A stretch of DNA of 64,000 nucleotides, taken from Lumbricus terrestris. Taxonomy: Eukaryota; Annelida; Clitellata; Crassiclitellata; Lumbricidae. Within the stretch, counting starts at the first letter, position 1; every line of letters starts with the position of its first letter. Positions 38,701 through 63,969 of this stretch are shown here, piece by piece. The position numbers and the translations under genes are program-made. The notes below the pieces were generated by a model that saw nothing but the letters and a program-made list of their open reading frames with translations, was not told the DNA's origin and searched no databases. The stretch spans positions 26,741,400 through 26,805,399 of the forward strand of contig OX457042.1 in the NCBI GenBank assembly GCA_949752735.1, written 5' to 3'.

Positions 38701-40832
38701 ATCAACGATAAATCCAATTCTGGCGGGATCTGTGCACTTGCACTCATGTGTTAGAACAGTTAGATAAATTAGCCTTCATTTGCATACCTGTTAGATAAAT
38801 TAGTCTTCATTTGCATGCCTGCTTGATAAATTAGTCTTCATTTGCATGTCTGTTAGATAAATTAGTCTTCATTTGCATGCCTTTTAGATAAATTTCTTCA
38901 TTTGCATGTCTGTTAGATAAATTAGCCTTCATTTGCATGTTTGCTAGATAAATTAGTCTTCATTTGCATGCCTGTTATATAAATAGCCTTCATTTGCATG
39001 CCTGTTAGATAATTTGGCCTTCATTTGGACAGGGCTGTTTTTAAGGAATTTTTAGAACTACACGACTCCTTCTTTCCCTTCCCATCCTCCATGGTAAATT
39101 ACTTCCAATCGGAGGACAATGAACTTTTTTGCTAGTTTTAACTGTACAGAAGTGCTTCTACAACTGCACAAATCCATTTAGAACTGCACATTTTGTGTAC
39201 AACTGCACGTTAAAAAAAGCCCTGCATTTGGATGCCTGTTAGATAAATTAGCCTTCATTTGCATGTCTGCTACATAAATTACCAGGGCTGTTAATATCGC
39301 GATAAAGTATCGCAATACTTGGTATCGCCGATACTTTTTTCAGTATCGCGGCGAGTATCGCGATAGTTTAATTTTGTTGGTATCGCATGCGTATCGCCGA
39401 TACTTTTTTTTAGCCTGTCAGCGATACTCGATACCAATACTTTTTTGACAATATTATTTATATGGTTTCTCATCCGCTTGAATAAGTGGACTCTTTGGTG
39501 CGATCTCACCGATCTGTGATCTTTGACCGGAATCGACGGAAATCGAGATCTATAAATAGTCAAATGACCGGAAACGTGTCCTTTATTTAGATTGGAATCT
39601 TTGCAGAGTTAAAAATGGACACTAATGTTGCCGATGCGGATACCAGCACAAAGTGATAATGATAGAATAGCCTTGCCAGAAGGATTTTTTAGATACGTTG
39701 GCCCAAGCGAAACCTTGGGAAATTCTCATTAAACTTTAAAACTTATCGAAAAGTATTGGTAAAAGTATTGGTATTGCAATACTTTTAAGAAATAGTATTG
39801 GTATTGCCAATACTTTTATTAGTAAGTATTGGTATTGGTATTGCCAATACTTTTTCCCAGTATTGTTAACAGCCCTGTAAATTACCCTACATTTACATGC
39901 CTGTTAGATAATTTAGTCTTCATTTGCGTGTGTGTTCCTTTTAGGCATGCACGGACAGAGCGGATGGCATAATTTTCACGTTTTCTTTCATCGATAAGTC
40001 GAGTTTCAACGACCTTCCACATCAGATAACTCGAATCTCGACGGATGACAAAGTCTGCAGATTTGTTATCGGCACAAAGTATCCTTTGTTTCTTGATCAC
40101 AAGCCTAAGTTTTTGTCTGTTTACTTTAGCAAGCTATTATTATTCATATTTACTTTAAATATCTAGTCTAGTGATTTCAATAGCCCTCACAGAGCATCTT
40201 CAGCGTATTAACGGATTGCCTATTCTGGTCCTTGGCAATTTAAAAACTGCTAGAATGTATTGTATTGTATCTGACCATTTGTAAAGTGCTTCTCGCAGCA
40301 AGAGCCTTTCAGAAGCGCTCCCAGTGCGTTCAACCCCAAGAAAACAGGCAAGTTTTTAGACAAGAGACAGACGAGGAAAGACTACCAGAGAGTATGGCAG
40401 AGCGAACTGACAGGGAAGTCCATGTATGAAAGTGTATAGTTAATTTTTCTGTGTTGGACCAGCATACGTACAATATTGTGCATTTATGTACCTCAGTGTT
40501 TATATTGTTCCTTTCACTAACCCTGCAAGTTCAAATTTTTCTTACATTTAATTGTCTTTAAATACATTGTTGCTCTTTGTTTGTTATACTTACGGTATTT
40601 TCCTTGACTTGTGCTCAGATTGGACTTGCAAGATCAAAATGAGGTTACACAGCAAGACGTTCGAGACTTCGAGGCCAACTGGTCTCTTAAAGTACTCTCA
40701 GTGCGCAACGTATTTTCAGCTAATAACACAGCAAGAAAAGATGACTTTGGCGACGTAGCTTCAGTTCTAAATCACCTTTGCGAACACTTGTGGCGGAGAG
40801 ACCAAGTCTTGGCTGGGAAAATCCCAAAGTAA
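35787..40832 (+). CDS. CPLANE2: REM2- and Rab-like small GTPase 1 (ciliogenesis and planar polarity effector 2)
   Basis: RSG1/CPLANE2 is an atypical small GTPase that acts with the CPLANE complex (Fuzzy, Inturned, Wdpcp) at the ciliary base to allow intraflagellar transport. Exons 35787-35892, 36317-36469, 37770-37894, 39945-40078 and 40619-40832 join in phase to 243 aa (human 258). Visible: N-terminal LSPDWHASSEGKQTF and KKRRSF, matching the family's VPNWHESAEGKEY; P-loop GKTGVGKT at 60-67; switch region ETPGIQVSVVYWPA; WDVGQ at 113-117, a DxG variant also found in human RSG1 (WDCG); FTFSFIDKSSFNDLPHQ; G4-like GTKLD at 171-175; C-terminal LCEHLWRRDQVLAGKIPK. The start codon is the in-frame ATG nearest this N-terminal block; an upstream ATG at 35724 would add 21 residues. 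The intron after 37894 contains two MITEs, a SINE and a minisatellite. There is no lipidation CAAX, as in the family. Confidence 0.95.
36786..36932. mobile_element. hAT-type MITE (147 bp)
   Basis: CAGTGTGAGAATT ... AATTCTCACCCTG with a perfect duplication ATTCATTC on both sides. It has G-rich and C-rich tracts. It lies in CPLANE2 intron 2. Confidence 0.92.
37179..37335. repeat. 26-bp minisatellite, six copies
   Basis: CTCGGCCTTGGTTGGTTGCC plus AGGCAA repeats with almost no divergence, so it is recent. All unit boundaries touch with no spacers, so this is not a CRISPR-like array. It lies in CPLANE2 intron 2. Confidence 0.95.
37366..37460. repeat. 33-bp tandem repeat, about three copies
   Basis: ATGGTTTGTAATCATACT and GTGTTAATGGTGTT alternate. 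It is an intronic low-complexity repeat. Confidence 0.85.
37950..38015 (+). mobile_element. 3' tail of L2/CR1-like LINE (diverged)
   Basis: CAAGAGGCACTTTATAAATC matches the shared tail. It lies in CPLANE2 intron 3. Confidence 0.55.
38228..38383. mobile_element. hAT-type MITE, family C copy 2
   Basis: CAGGGCTTAAAGTGTGCCTG ... CACTCTAAGCATTA with exact duplication AGGAAGAC on both sides. The last bases have drifted from CACTG. Confidence 0.9.
38487..38640 (+). mobile_element. tRNA-derived SINE (diverged copy)
   Basis: GGTTGGTTAGAGCGGTTGCC then a box-B-like GGGTTTGAGTTTCC and the body signature GCAAGTCCTTCACTGACAG, as in the SINEs at 3031 and 53513. Confidence 0.6.
39030..39224. mobile_element. 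hAT-type MITE, family A copy 2
   Basis: CAGGGCTGTTTTTAAGG ... AAAAAAAGCCCTG, 195 bp, with duplication CATTTGGA at 39022-39029 and 39225-39232. The duplicated bases come from the minisatellite unit. It is close to a full-length family reference. Confidence 0.95.
39283..39877. mobile_element. hAT-type MITE, family B, rich in TATCGCGATA and GTATTG
   Basis: CAGGGCTGTTAATATCGCGA ... CAGTATTGTTAACAGCCCTG, 595 bp, with exact duplication TAAATTAC on both sides. Internally the ends are dense in GTATCG/CGATAC and GTATTG/CAATAC, which can fold on themselves. The open frame on the minus strand has no known domain. Confidence 0.95.
40246..40420 (-). mobile_element. LINE 3' end, second L2-like subfamily
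   Basis: On the minus strand it reads GGGAGCGCTTCTGAAAGGCT then CTTGCTGCGAGAAGCACTTT, matching the copy at 14223-14445. It lies in CPLANE2 intron 4. Confidence 0.75.
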
Positions 40833-42159
40833 TCAAATTCCCATATTAAGGATGGAAAATCCTGCTATGATCCAATTTTGCTGTGTGTGGAAAGCCTTGC
40901 TGTATTCATATTGCTTTAGAAGTAGGAATTTAATTCGAGCGGAAATCTCAACCTTTCATTGGTCAGTCACCTTGTGGACAAGATTTCTGCATCCCGGGTT
41001 TTCTACACCTTTTTTATTTTAAGTATTTTGAATCTTCTTCTTTTTCATTTTATATATTTTTAATCGAAGAAGATCAGTGTACATATCAAGTACAAAGAGC
41101 AGGCCATCAAAGAATTTGGACAGTGTCGCTATAGCTCCTTTTATGTTTCCAAGTTTGGTTCTGTTTTCATTGTAATTGCTTTTTTATCAAAAATGCAGGA
41201 TATCAGAAAGTTGGATATTGATATTAACTACTTTTTATTTCTTAGATTTGTATTCTTTCATTTTCAAATGTTTTCACGAAACTGGCATAATTATGAGATT
41301 GAACTGCAGTCGTTTCAATTTTCTCTCATTCCATTTTTTAAAGTATATTTCAATTACAGAAGACAAATTTTCATTGTGACCAGTTAAGAGAAAAAGAAGC
41401 TTATACCATATTTTCCAGACCACATGTTGCTCCTATGTGTGTGGTGCAATGCCAACACAAATGGCAACAATTTTGTAAGTTCAATACATAGGTTGCAATG
41501 GCAGGTACATGTACATACAGCTCACCTATACACACAGATGGTCAAAAAATTGGTGGAAGTAAGTGTACTTTTTGTTCATTATTATACTTATGGTCATTAT
41601 TAGCAGATACTTGCTAAAAATAACCTTTTGTTAAAATTATTTTCTGCACTTTTGAAATCAAATTTTTTCAACATTTCGCGTTTTATATCTCTTTTGGTGC
41701 AAGTCTTGCACAAAATCTTACCGCAGTTTTAGTTATTTTGAAATTAAAGATTAAAACCTTTGCTGTTTATTACAATGTTACGATGATAAGTACTGAGTTC
41801 TATACCTGACGTGGCTCCAAGGATGATTTAATTTTATCAGATTACTAAACACGTTAACAGTTGAGTCACTACCAATAACTCTATCTAAAAAACTGACTTT
41901 GTCCAGAAAGTATCATTGACTAAAGCAAGCTACTGAAGGAAATAAAGCCATTTCTTGCCTCGAATAAACTGTATTTTAAAATAGTTACACGAAACAATAA
42001 TTGCACATTAACAGTAAGGCACCGTAATAATAATAATGATAATAACAATATCAACAATAAAATTAAATATATGCCTGAAGTAGAAAATGTAAATGTAACC
42101 AACAGAGGTGCTTTTGTTCAAGTGTATTCACCTTAAAATAAGGTGTCACTCAAAAACTG

Positions 42160-42490
42160 AACACCCACAAAATGAGCAGACTGAAGACTTTTGAATGCTG
42201 CAAAATGCTCGAGACAGAACATTTTTGAATGCTGCAAAATGAGCAGATTGAACTCTTTTGAACACCCACAAAATGAGCACGCTGAACACTTATGAATGCT
42301 GTAAAATGAGCAGACTGAACACTTCAGAACCCCAAAATGAGGAAACTGAACACTTCTGAACACCCCAAAATGATGAGACTGAACACTTTTGAACACCCAC
42401 AAAATGAGGAGGCAGAACACTTTTGAACGCTGTAAAATGAGCAGACTGAACACTTTTGAACGATGCAGACTGAATACTTTCTGAACACTT
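42160..42490. repeat. Minisatellite AAAATGAGCAGACTGAACACTT, unit about 33-35 bp
   Basis: About ten units of GAACACTTTTGAAYGCTG and CAAAATGAGCAGACT. It lies between the convergent CPLANE2 and CDON-like genes and creates long spurious minus-strand frames. The rest of 40833-44103 shows no gene. Confidence 0.9.
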
Positions 42491-42834
42491 TGGTTGGTCT
42501 GTGGCTTCATTACCAATGCATTTTATGTTGCGAGCAATTCCAACGTTTGCAAAACTTGGATTTTTTAAATTAGCACAGTATTGGCTCGAACTGACAGAGT
42601 TTTGACACGTCAATTAGAGTATTTGTTACATGATAAAGCTGTAATACTCTGAAACAAGTGCAACAGTTTCAGAATAACATGGTTTTGGCAATGCTGAATT
42701 ATTAGGTGTGTTTCAAAATATGGCCCTACACTGTAACATATTGTAGAAGACTCAATCCCACACCCTCCATATTGTAAGGTGATTGCTTAATCAATTGGCT
42801 ACAATGTTACAAAGCACAACCCAATCGATAACAT

Positions 42835-42955
42835 GGTTCACAAACGAATTTATGACTTCATATGACATGGTTCAAAAGCGAATTTATGACTTCATATGAC
42901 ATGGTTCAAAAACGAATGACTTCATCTGACATGGTTCAAAAGCGAATATTTCTGG
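42835..42955. repeat. 34-bp tandem repeat, four copies
   Basis: ACATGGTTCAAAAGCGAATT plus TATGACTTCATATG repeats four times. Confidence 0.9.
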
Positions 42956-43904
42956 CTTTGCATGAATTTGAACAATGCTTGATTGAAATACCTGGTATGA
43001 TAATGAATCCAGAAAAATGAACTAGTTCACATGTTTTCATGAATGTGTATGCCAACTGTGGCACTGCCATCAATCAGTCTTAAAAATTCAAGTGACGCCA
43101 AAAACAGATGCCTAACATTTTCATCACAAGACTTCCTGCGCCGGATTGTCTTGGCTTCACGACGAAGAATCCGATAATTAGACGCAGATCAAATGACAAC
43201 AACAGCAGAAAATCTGCCCTAAGAAAATATGAGACAACAACATGCAGAGAAAACTTTATAGTATAGTTTAACCCTGATTCCACAAAATGTCTGAGCTGAC
43301 ATATTATCTGCATTGTAGCAGCATATATTCCTGAAATTTTTCTGCTCGGGTTGAACTTGAACACACTGGATTCCAATAGACCTGAACCCGAATGCTTTTT
43401 CAATCGAATACAGAGAACTCTGAAGTTGCTCTGGGCATCGTGTTCATGTTAAGCTTGTAACCTAAAAATATTGGCAGAAATTATTATTGATAAATGGGTA
43501 GTTTAAAATTTTATTTTATACACGAATGTTTGTTTTAGTCAAACCAAAATTTAATTTATGTTAATTTAAAACAGCATTACAGCCTCAATTATTCGTATTT
43601 ATTTTTATATTAAGTGCATGTAGTCAAGTCCTTAGAATCACGTCCAAAAGAGTAGGCCTATTATCTTCAGCAAAGCTTTAGTGGGTTCAGAAAAAGTACA
43701 ACTGGTCAAAGATCCTCATCAATCAATATTTTATATCTAAACTCAAAACTCATCTTTTCGCAATGTACTTTGACTACACAGTAAAATGCCCTTGAAAAAG
43801 GCTTTGCTTTATTAAGGTGCATTATAATTTATACATGCTGTATTTATTGTATTGTGTAATCTAACCTTACAGCTTCTATAGTGCATCTTATTTTGAAATT
43901 AATA

Positions 43905-44023
43905 AATTATTATCAGCCTACATATATGTTTTCTATATGGCGTATCTTTGACTGAATGTTTTGTATTTGTATAGGCGCCTTTGTAACGGCTTGTGCTGTG
44001 TTACGGCGCCATAGAAATTGTCG

Positions 44024-44058
<35 letters not shown>

Positions 44059-44075
44059 ATTATTATTATTATTAT
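43905..44075 (+). mobile_element. Retroelement 3' tail ending in (ATT)n
   Basis: GTTACGGCGCCATAGAAATT precedes GTC(ATT)n. A related GTTATGGCGCCATAGAAATC tail lies near 56490. The tail ends 30 bp before the last CDON-like stop codon. Confidence 0.6.
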
Positions 44076-44103
44076 TTTGAATCACCAGGCATCGATCCAT
44101 ATG

Positions 44104-57357
<13,254 letters not shown>

Positions 57358-57429
57358 CTGAAAATAGCACAACGGAAATTGCAGATCGGCAAAAACACAG
57401 GAGGTGCACTATGTCGTCATAGCAACCGA

Positions 57430-57682
57430 CATAGGCATACGAGGCGGAGGTCCAGAGGGGGCAAATGCCCCTCCCCAACTTTCGGGCAAATCTGTTTTTC
57501 GGGCAAGTAAACCCAGGAAATGACTAAAAAATAGGTCGCCAACTTTTCGGGCAATTTCGGGCACGTCTGTTTTTCGGGCAAGTTGTATTTTCCACGAGAT
57601 TTCAGGATTTTTTCGGGCAGAAGTTCAATCTTTGCCCGCCCCCCCCCCCCCCCCACACTGTGAAATCTCCCGTACGCCTATG
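57430..57682. mobile_element. hAT-type MITE (253 bp)
   Basis: CATAGGCATACGAGG ... CCCGTACGCCTATG with exact duplication GCAACCGA on both sides. It contains TTTCGGGCA repeats and a C17 run. It lies just upstream of the first recognised CDON-like exon. Confidence 0.92.
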
Positions 57683-60476
57683 GCAACCGACGAAGTAAAA
57701 TTTAATAAGTCAAGCTTAAGCTCCTTACATTACCACACTTTAGCCAAAGATCTTAGAGTCTTGACTAAGACGTGACAGTTACTCTATCTCTGCTAAGTAT
57801 ACGACCTGGGTGATAGTCAAAGCACAGAAAAAGTGGCGCCACGTAGTGAGTGGCGTGATAGCTTCTAGCAACGATAGACGTCGCATAATTATTACCAGCA
57901 GCAGATGCGACAACTACTGGATGATTGTAGCTGCCGTAAGCTAACATAATTATTTAACCAGCATGTTGAATAGAATATTAGGTCTATAGTTGACTCTAGG
58001 TCTAGGATCTTTGCTTTAACTAAGATTACTTCATGCTGCGTCTCTTTTTCTCTCTTTTCGTAAGCTCCAATACGGTTAATAAAGGCAAGGTAAAAGTTAA
58101 TCGAGTTAGGCGTAGGCCGATCTAAGCACTCAATTAAGTAGGCTAATAATTTTGAAAAATAACTAACTTTCCAGCTCAAAGTAAGATCGATAGGGTCTAA
58201 TAAAATAATGACCTTATCTTTCCGTGCCACACTTTAACTCAGCCGCGGAATTTTACGCAGCCCTAAACGAACGAGATCATCGAAGGCTATTAGTATAAAT
58301 GATATTAATTTTTTGAACGCTGAACGAAGATGAGCAAAGGTTAGATGTCGCTCCGACAGCGCCTCGCAGCAGCTCATCGCAATTAATTCTCCTCTCCCGC
58401 AGAGCAACTGACAGCCAGAAAGAAATTGACTTCTCCTAACTGTGTTGATTTATTGCCAACCTACGGACGAAAATCGTCTGCATGATAGACCTCGATAATT
58501 ATACCAACATATATAGATGATCACATACAGATGAGTTTATATACACTTAAGCATATATAAACATATATATATATATATATATAATTATATATATATATAT
58601 ATATCAACAATATAAACATTTAATGTAGGCCTATTATTATAAAGTGTAAGCCTATATATACACATAGTATTGGACCCACATACATATATTTATGCATATA
58701 TGTTTATATATGTATGCCAATATACACATGTATATGTATACACATATAAGTATGGTGCATCATGTATGTGTATGTGTATAGATGTATACATGCAGGCTAT
58801 ACTACATAGGCCTACTATATATACTCTACATAATATGCACTAATCGTACAATTAGCTTATAAGCAATTAAACATACATGCAAAAAATGTATCCTTCAGAT
58901 GGCAAAAGGCTGAGATGCATAAATGTGTGGAACTATGAAAGGATCTTTTTGCACGATGTGCTGTCTATGTAGGCTTATGTATGTTCTGTGGGGTTGGATT
59001 AAAAACATGGAAACTCTGTTCAGTAGAACTGCTGGGCCCCAGTCCCAAAAATCACAAAAAGGACAGTTTTATGTACAAATTGGAATTCTATTGTGACGAC
59101 ATTTCTATGTTCTGAAAAACACTATTATTACGTCATAATTTTGCCTACGGACAAATGTGACGTGATGATGCTATAGGTTATAATTTTGTGAGCTTCGCAT
59201 TGTGACGGCTTCTCTTTGTTTATGCAATTTTGTTGCGTCACTGACTTAATTTGTGGGCAAGTTGCTAAGACAACAACTCTGTCCCTCTGTGCTATTATGA
59301 CGACATCTCACTGGTCTGCAACACCATGTTAACTGCTACATCAGCTATTATTGGTTACTAAGATGATGGATAATTCAGAGTTGCAGCCTAGCAACCTCTC
59401 TTTGTTTTACAACCACTATTGTGATGTTACGTCATTGACTTGGATCCTAAACATGCTGCTGGGATGATAGCTTTGCGAATTGCGACATGAAATTTGTTTA
59501 GTAATTGCGAGGACATAAAACCTATTATCTTTGTCATAGATACAATGTATATCTATAATCTATTATATTCTCCACATTTCTGTTGCTCCGAAGCTGAATG
59601 TTCTAGACAAAGGAAATCAAGATGAGAAACTATGTTCGCACTGCAAAATCAGATGAGTTGACCACCGAAAATTGCAGGAATTTCAAGGCAAACGAACATT
59701 TTAAATAACAACATTAGACAAAAAGTGATGTAATTATAGGGATCCAAACCATTCTGATTGGCAAAGTCATTTAGTTGGTCAGTTAATACATTGTTTGTTG
59801 CTAAGTAGGCCGACTGCCAAGTATGAACTTGCCGTGGGTGTGTGTGTGTGAAGGGGGGGGTTAGAATCACCGACTCACAACAAATTCGGATAATTGACTG
59901 CATGCCTTGATAAGGGTCGGAAAATTGGCGGAACTGGAGAATAAAGGTAGATAATTATTTCGCGGTTTAAATGTGCGAGGAATCGGTTAAAACGTTATAA
60001 ATTTATATTATAGGAACGAGGTTGTCGGATTTCTAAATTTGCGAATTAGCTGTCTTAACATCCTGTGTTGGTTAACACGACGTACAGTGTAGGCCGTATA
60101 TATAAATAAATACATACATATATATATATATAAATGTGATATATATATATATATATATATATACAAGGTCTTGTAAACTTTTAGCAGTACCATCTCAACG
60201 CGTGTCGTTGTTTACAGTGCTTCTTCTCTAGCTCTAATATGAAGTTGTGGACCGATAATTGTTTTACCAGCGTCTTATTTATGAACCCTGCGTTGTCGTT
60301 TTCTCATTTTCTATGCTTCACATTGCACACGAAAAAAAATTGTCGGTCAGGTTAACATTCCCGGCCACGAAAACCAATCATTTGGGGCCCGGTGCCCAGG
60401 GCCGCGGCCAACAGTTTAAGCAGCAGCGCATACCAATGTCATAAAGTATGTTCTCTGTCGAATTTGTGTCAAGGAG

Positions 60477-60551
<75 letters not shown>

Positions 60552-60690
60552 TATATACATGTGCTGATGGAATATATATATATATGCATTTATATATATA
60601 CACATGCATGCTGATGGAATATAAATATACTGTATATATATATATATATATATTTAAATGCATGGAGCGAGCATAGATCATCATTAAAGC
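57683..60690. other. Gene-poor AT-rich stretch with AT microsatellites
   Basis: No exon or mobile element is recognised in these 3 kb. They hold (AT)n tracts at about 58561-58605, 60118-60163, 60478-60546 and 60632-60655, and TATATG/CATATA-rich sequence at 58500-58860. If the CDON-like gene continues upstream on the minus strand, this is intron. Confidence 0.7.
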
Positions 60691-60879
60691 AGGAGGATGG
60701 AGAGGTGTGGCGTTTCGCTGATTCGACAGCCGTCGAAAGCCTCCCATCAACCGGCAGAGGTCGCGACGATGGACTGGCGCTGGTTGCGGCGGCGGATAAG
60801 ACGCCTCTACTTAGCAAGAAGTCTTTCTCACCGATCATACTCCTCTCGAGTGAGTCTCTCAGTCCAGCGCTCAGGTCAG

Positions 60880-60962
60880 CGATGATGATGATGATGAAGA
60901 AGATGACGATGATAATGATGATGATGATGATGATGATGAAGAAGAAGAAGATGACGATGATA

Positions 60963-61053
<91 letters not shown>

Positions 61054-61063
61054 CGATGATGAT
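60880..61063. repeat. (GAT)n microsatellite, about 180 bp
   Basis: GATGAT runs with a few GAAGAAGA and GACGAT changes, giving poly-Met, poly-His or poly-Ser frames that are not genes. It directly abuts the LINE fragment that follows. Confidence 0.98.
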
Positions 61064-61065
61064 GA

Positions 61066-61705
61066 TACACTCCGATCACTCATACGCACTGTCATCCGTT
61101 CTCTTACGTCTGCTGCTACTCTTACTTTAGTGCATTCTTTCGTTACATCTCGCATCGACTATTGCTCTTCGCTCTACATTGGCCTCCCATCCAGCAGATT
61201 GACTTGTCTTGACCGGGTGTTGCGCTCTGCTGCACGCCTAATTGGGAAAATCCCTAAATATGATCATGTCTCAAACTACATGCTTGAGGTACTTCACTGG
61301 CTCCCTATTCGCCAGCGTATCGAGTTCAGGGTAGCTGCATTGGTATGGCGATGTTGTCAGGGCCTTGCCCCAACTTAGCCTACCTCCGTGAGCTATGCAG
61401 CTCTACATTGGGTATCCAAGGACGTCGTCAGCTACGCTCTGCTGATAGGGGAGTCCTCTTAGTTCCTTTTGCTCGTACTACTACCATGAAGGATCGAGCC
61501 TTTTCTGTGGTTGGACCGGTGGTCTGGAATGGCCTTCCTTTTGAGCTACGCCTACACCCTGGGACTCTACCAGGATCCTTCCTTACTAAACTTAAAACTG
61601 TTCTTTTTGTGCGCGCTGGAGTTGGGAGCGCTTCTGAGTAGTTTTTCTTGAAGGAGCGCTATATAAATGTCCGAATGAATGAATGAATGAATGAATGAAT
61701 GAATG
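61066..61705 (+). mobile_element. L2/CR1-like LINE, C-terminal RT region and 3' tail
   Basis: Reads FVTSRIDYCSSLYIGLP, LDRVLRSAARLIGK, VLHWLPIRQRIEFRVA (one frameshift near 61370), then AFSVVGPVVWNGLPFELR, and ends VGSASE plus stop. It is followed by GGAGCGCTATATAAATGTCC and eight GAAT units. This is the classic L2-type reverse-transcriptase C terminus. It is 5'-truncated at the (GAT)n tract. Confidence 0.95.
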
Positions 61706-61789
61706 AACTACTAATCCTCCTAATCTTCCTATAAGGCGTATACGCATCGACCTCCTTCTTCTCTTTCTCATTGCTTCAACTTCCTCTTG

Positions 61790-62240
61790 CCATTTTCCTA
61801 GCCTTTCGTCGTCGTCCTCCTCCTCCTCCTTCTCCTTCTTCTCCACCTCCTCCTTTTCTTCTTCTTCCTCCTCCTCCTCCTCCTCCTCCAGTTCTTCTTC
61901 CTCCTCCTCCTCCTTCTTTTCTTTTCCTCCTCCTCCTTTTCTTCTTCCTCTACCTCCTGCTTCCCCTCCTTTCCTTCTTCCTTCTCTTCTTCCTTCTCTT
62001 CCTCCTTCTCCTCCTCCTCCTCCTCCTCCTACATTTCTTCTTCCTCCTCCTCCTTTTCCTTCTCCTTTTCCTCCTTCTCCTCTTCGCCCTCTGATTCCTC
62101 TTTCACACGAGCCACCTCTTCGTCATTCATTCATTCACCTCCCTATATCTTCCAGCTTTCCTTACTTTTTGCTCCTCTTTTCTTCTCTTCCTCTTCAATT
62201 CTTCCCTGTTTCCTCTTCCCTATACTGCCTCTCCAGCCCC
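61790..62240. repeat. Polypyrimidine (TCC/TTC)n tract
   Basis: About 450 bp almost entirely C and T on the plus strand, densest at 61818-62090. It gives leucine/proline-rich or lysine/glutamate-rich artefact frames. Such tracts can form triplex DNA. Confidence 0.95.
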
Positions 62241-62489
62241 CCCTTTATTTTCTTCCTCGTACTAAACGCGAATAGGTTTCAGTCACAAGTCCTATACTAT
62301 GAATTAAGGACGTTAAACTTCAACCTTTAGACCCACGCGAATGCAATGGGACTGAAGTAAAATGGTCGATCACAAAGGTGATATATACAGAGTCAGACAG
62401 ACAGGAATACAGTTCTATATACAAATATACACATACAATGGCAGATATAGGGCCTATAGATAATTAAGGAACTAATCATGTTACATACA

Positions 62490-62777
62490 CAGGAGACAGA
62501 CAGACAAACAGACAGACAGACATATGCGTTAACAACGCACATAGAGGCAAAGACAGACAGATAGGCTACATACCGAAGAAGCTAAACATACATGCATACA
62601 CAGACAGACAGACGTACGTACATACAGATGCACAGAAACAAAGACAGAGGCATACAGATGTAGCCAAGCATACATGCATCATACATGCATGCACAGCCAG
62701 ACACACACACAGACGAACGCACAGAGACAGAAGATGCATACAGATGAAGTCAGGCACACATGCACATAAAGTCATAC

Positions 62778-62820
<43 letters not shown>

Positions 62821-62960
62821 CAGACGCACATGATTGACGCACAGAGGCAAAGACTTACAGATACAAACAGACGATGCCAAGCATACACAGACAGACATAC
62901 ACACAGCTACAACGGCAGACAGACACAGACACAGCCAAGCATACACGCACACATACGCAG
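62490..62960. repeat. (CAGA)n and related CA-rich microsatellite
   Basis: Repeated CAGACAGA and CATACACACAGA runs, with a pure block at about 62777-62820. Open frames across it are cysteine/valine-rich artefacts. Confidence 0.93.
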
Positions 62961-63519
62961 ACGGACAGATGCGTAAACTATGCGTGTGCCCATATTATGT
63001 TTACATACTTATAACAGACAGGAGACAGCTGCAGCAGCAGCCGCAGCAGCCGTAGTCGACCTCAGCATCAATTACGACTTAGTCAGTTGATGAGCAGCCA
63101 GCGCAACCAGCGAACTGCTAACACGACTGTTGTAACTAATTACTCCGATCGTTCGCAAGAGATTACTACGACTACAAAAGACCTACACGTCCATCTTACT
63201 ATGCAGCCATCATCTGAAAGAGATTTCTGCCAATTACAGTTTCTAATCTACCATGAAAACAATAAATTAGAATGACGTGCAAGGAGAAACACGGTTAGGT
63301 ATATTATTCAGTAGCAAAAATGGTATATTTTTCAGGGTTCAAGGCACTGCAACAGAAATCCGCCCACTAAACAGGAAACCTACTCTTTTACAATAGCATT
63401 CTAGTCACAACAATCTTCTACATGTAGGCTATATTCTCCCCCGTCATCAATATGACGATGAGGCCTTTATGAAATTTCTCCAAACTTCTCTGCTCCTGAT
63501 TGTTTCTCCGATCTCGGCT

Positions 63520-63800
63520 AATATAAGCTGGCGCCCTTCTCTCTCAGGTCTTCTTTGATTTTATCTATCCAGGTCATGTCCATAAGGTTTCTTGGTCTCT
63601 TTGCCGAGTGGTGACCAGTTCTCTCTCGGTATGGTAAGGAGGCCGGTGGGCCTTCTTGGCCTCTTTCGTCCAAAGGTGTCCTTCCAACACCTGCCGTATG
63701 TGTTAGCCAGCGCTTTTCGGGGTTCCTGGTGAGCCTGTCCACCTCGCGTAACGCCCTAGGGGTTCTTCGGCCGTTGGTCTTCTCCTCTGATGGCATAGGA
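63520..63800 (-). mobile_element. Probable retrotransposon C-terminal fragment
   Basis: The minus strand encodes PRNLMDMTWIDKIKEDLREK, which resembles the last residues of RTE-like and similar reverse-transcriptase polyproteins (RW-D-IKEDL type). Upstream residues (EVDRLTRNPEKRW) are not diagnostic. I give this at moderate confidence only. Confidence 0.4.
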
Positions 63801-63925
63801 CCACCAGGCTATCCCTTACTTGGCTGTTCACTCCTCCCCCCACCACGGTCACAACAATAATTATGTCTATACCCTAAAGGAGGGGAAGCAGAAGGGAGAG
63901 TCCTGAGGCAACTATTAGAGTATAC

Positions 63926-63969
63926 TATGAAGTGTTGGCGACTTCATTTTCTTGGCCTCGGCATATGAG
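63926..63969 (+). repeat. Partial copy of the repeat seen at 12459
   Basis: GAAGTGTTGGCGACTTCATT and TTCTTGGCCTCGGCATATGAG match the block at 12464-12510. The window ends shortly after. Confidence 0.55.

Larger units (their letters stand above)
38755..39935. repeat. 31-bp minisatellite split by two MITEs
   Basis: Units of CCTGTTAGATAAATTAGTCT plus TCATTTGCATG occur about nine times at 38755-39030, resume at 39225-39282 and again at 39878-39935. Each gap is exactly a MITE with its 8-bp target duplication, so the array existed before the insertions. Confidence 0.95.

Noticed and set aside
42133..42613. Minus-strand frames of over 100 residues.
   Set aside because: They lie in a minisatellite with unit about 33-35 bp and show no domain.
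57892..58230. First exon with signal peptide for the CDON-like gene.
   Set aside because: The 112-residue frame has no signal peptide, no Ig feature and no donor in the needed phase.
60705..61130. A protein-coding frame of 141 residues.
   Set aside because: Most of it is poly-Met from (GAT)n, and the ends run into LINE sequence.
61771..62094. A leucine/proline-rich open frame of 107 residues.
   Set aside because: It is an artefact of the TCC/TTC polypyrimidine tract.
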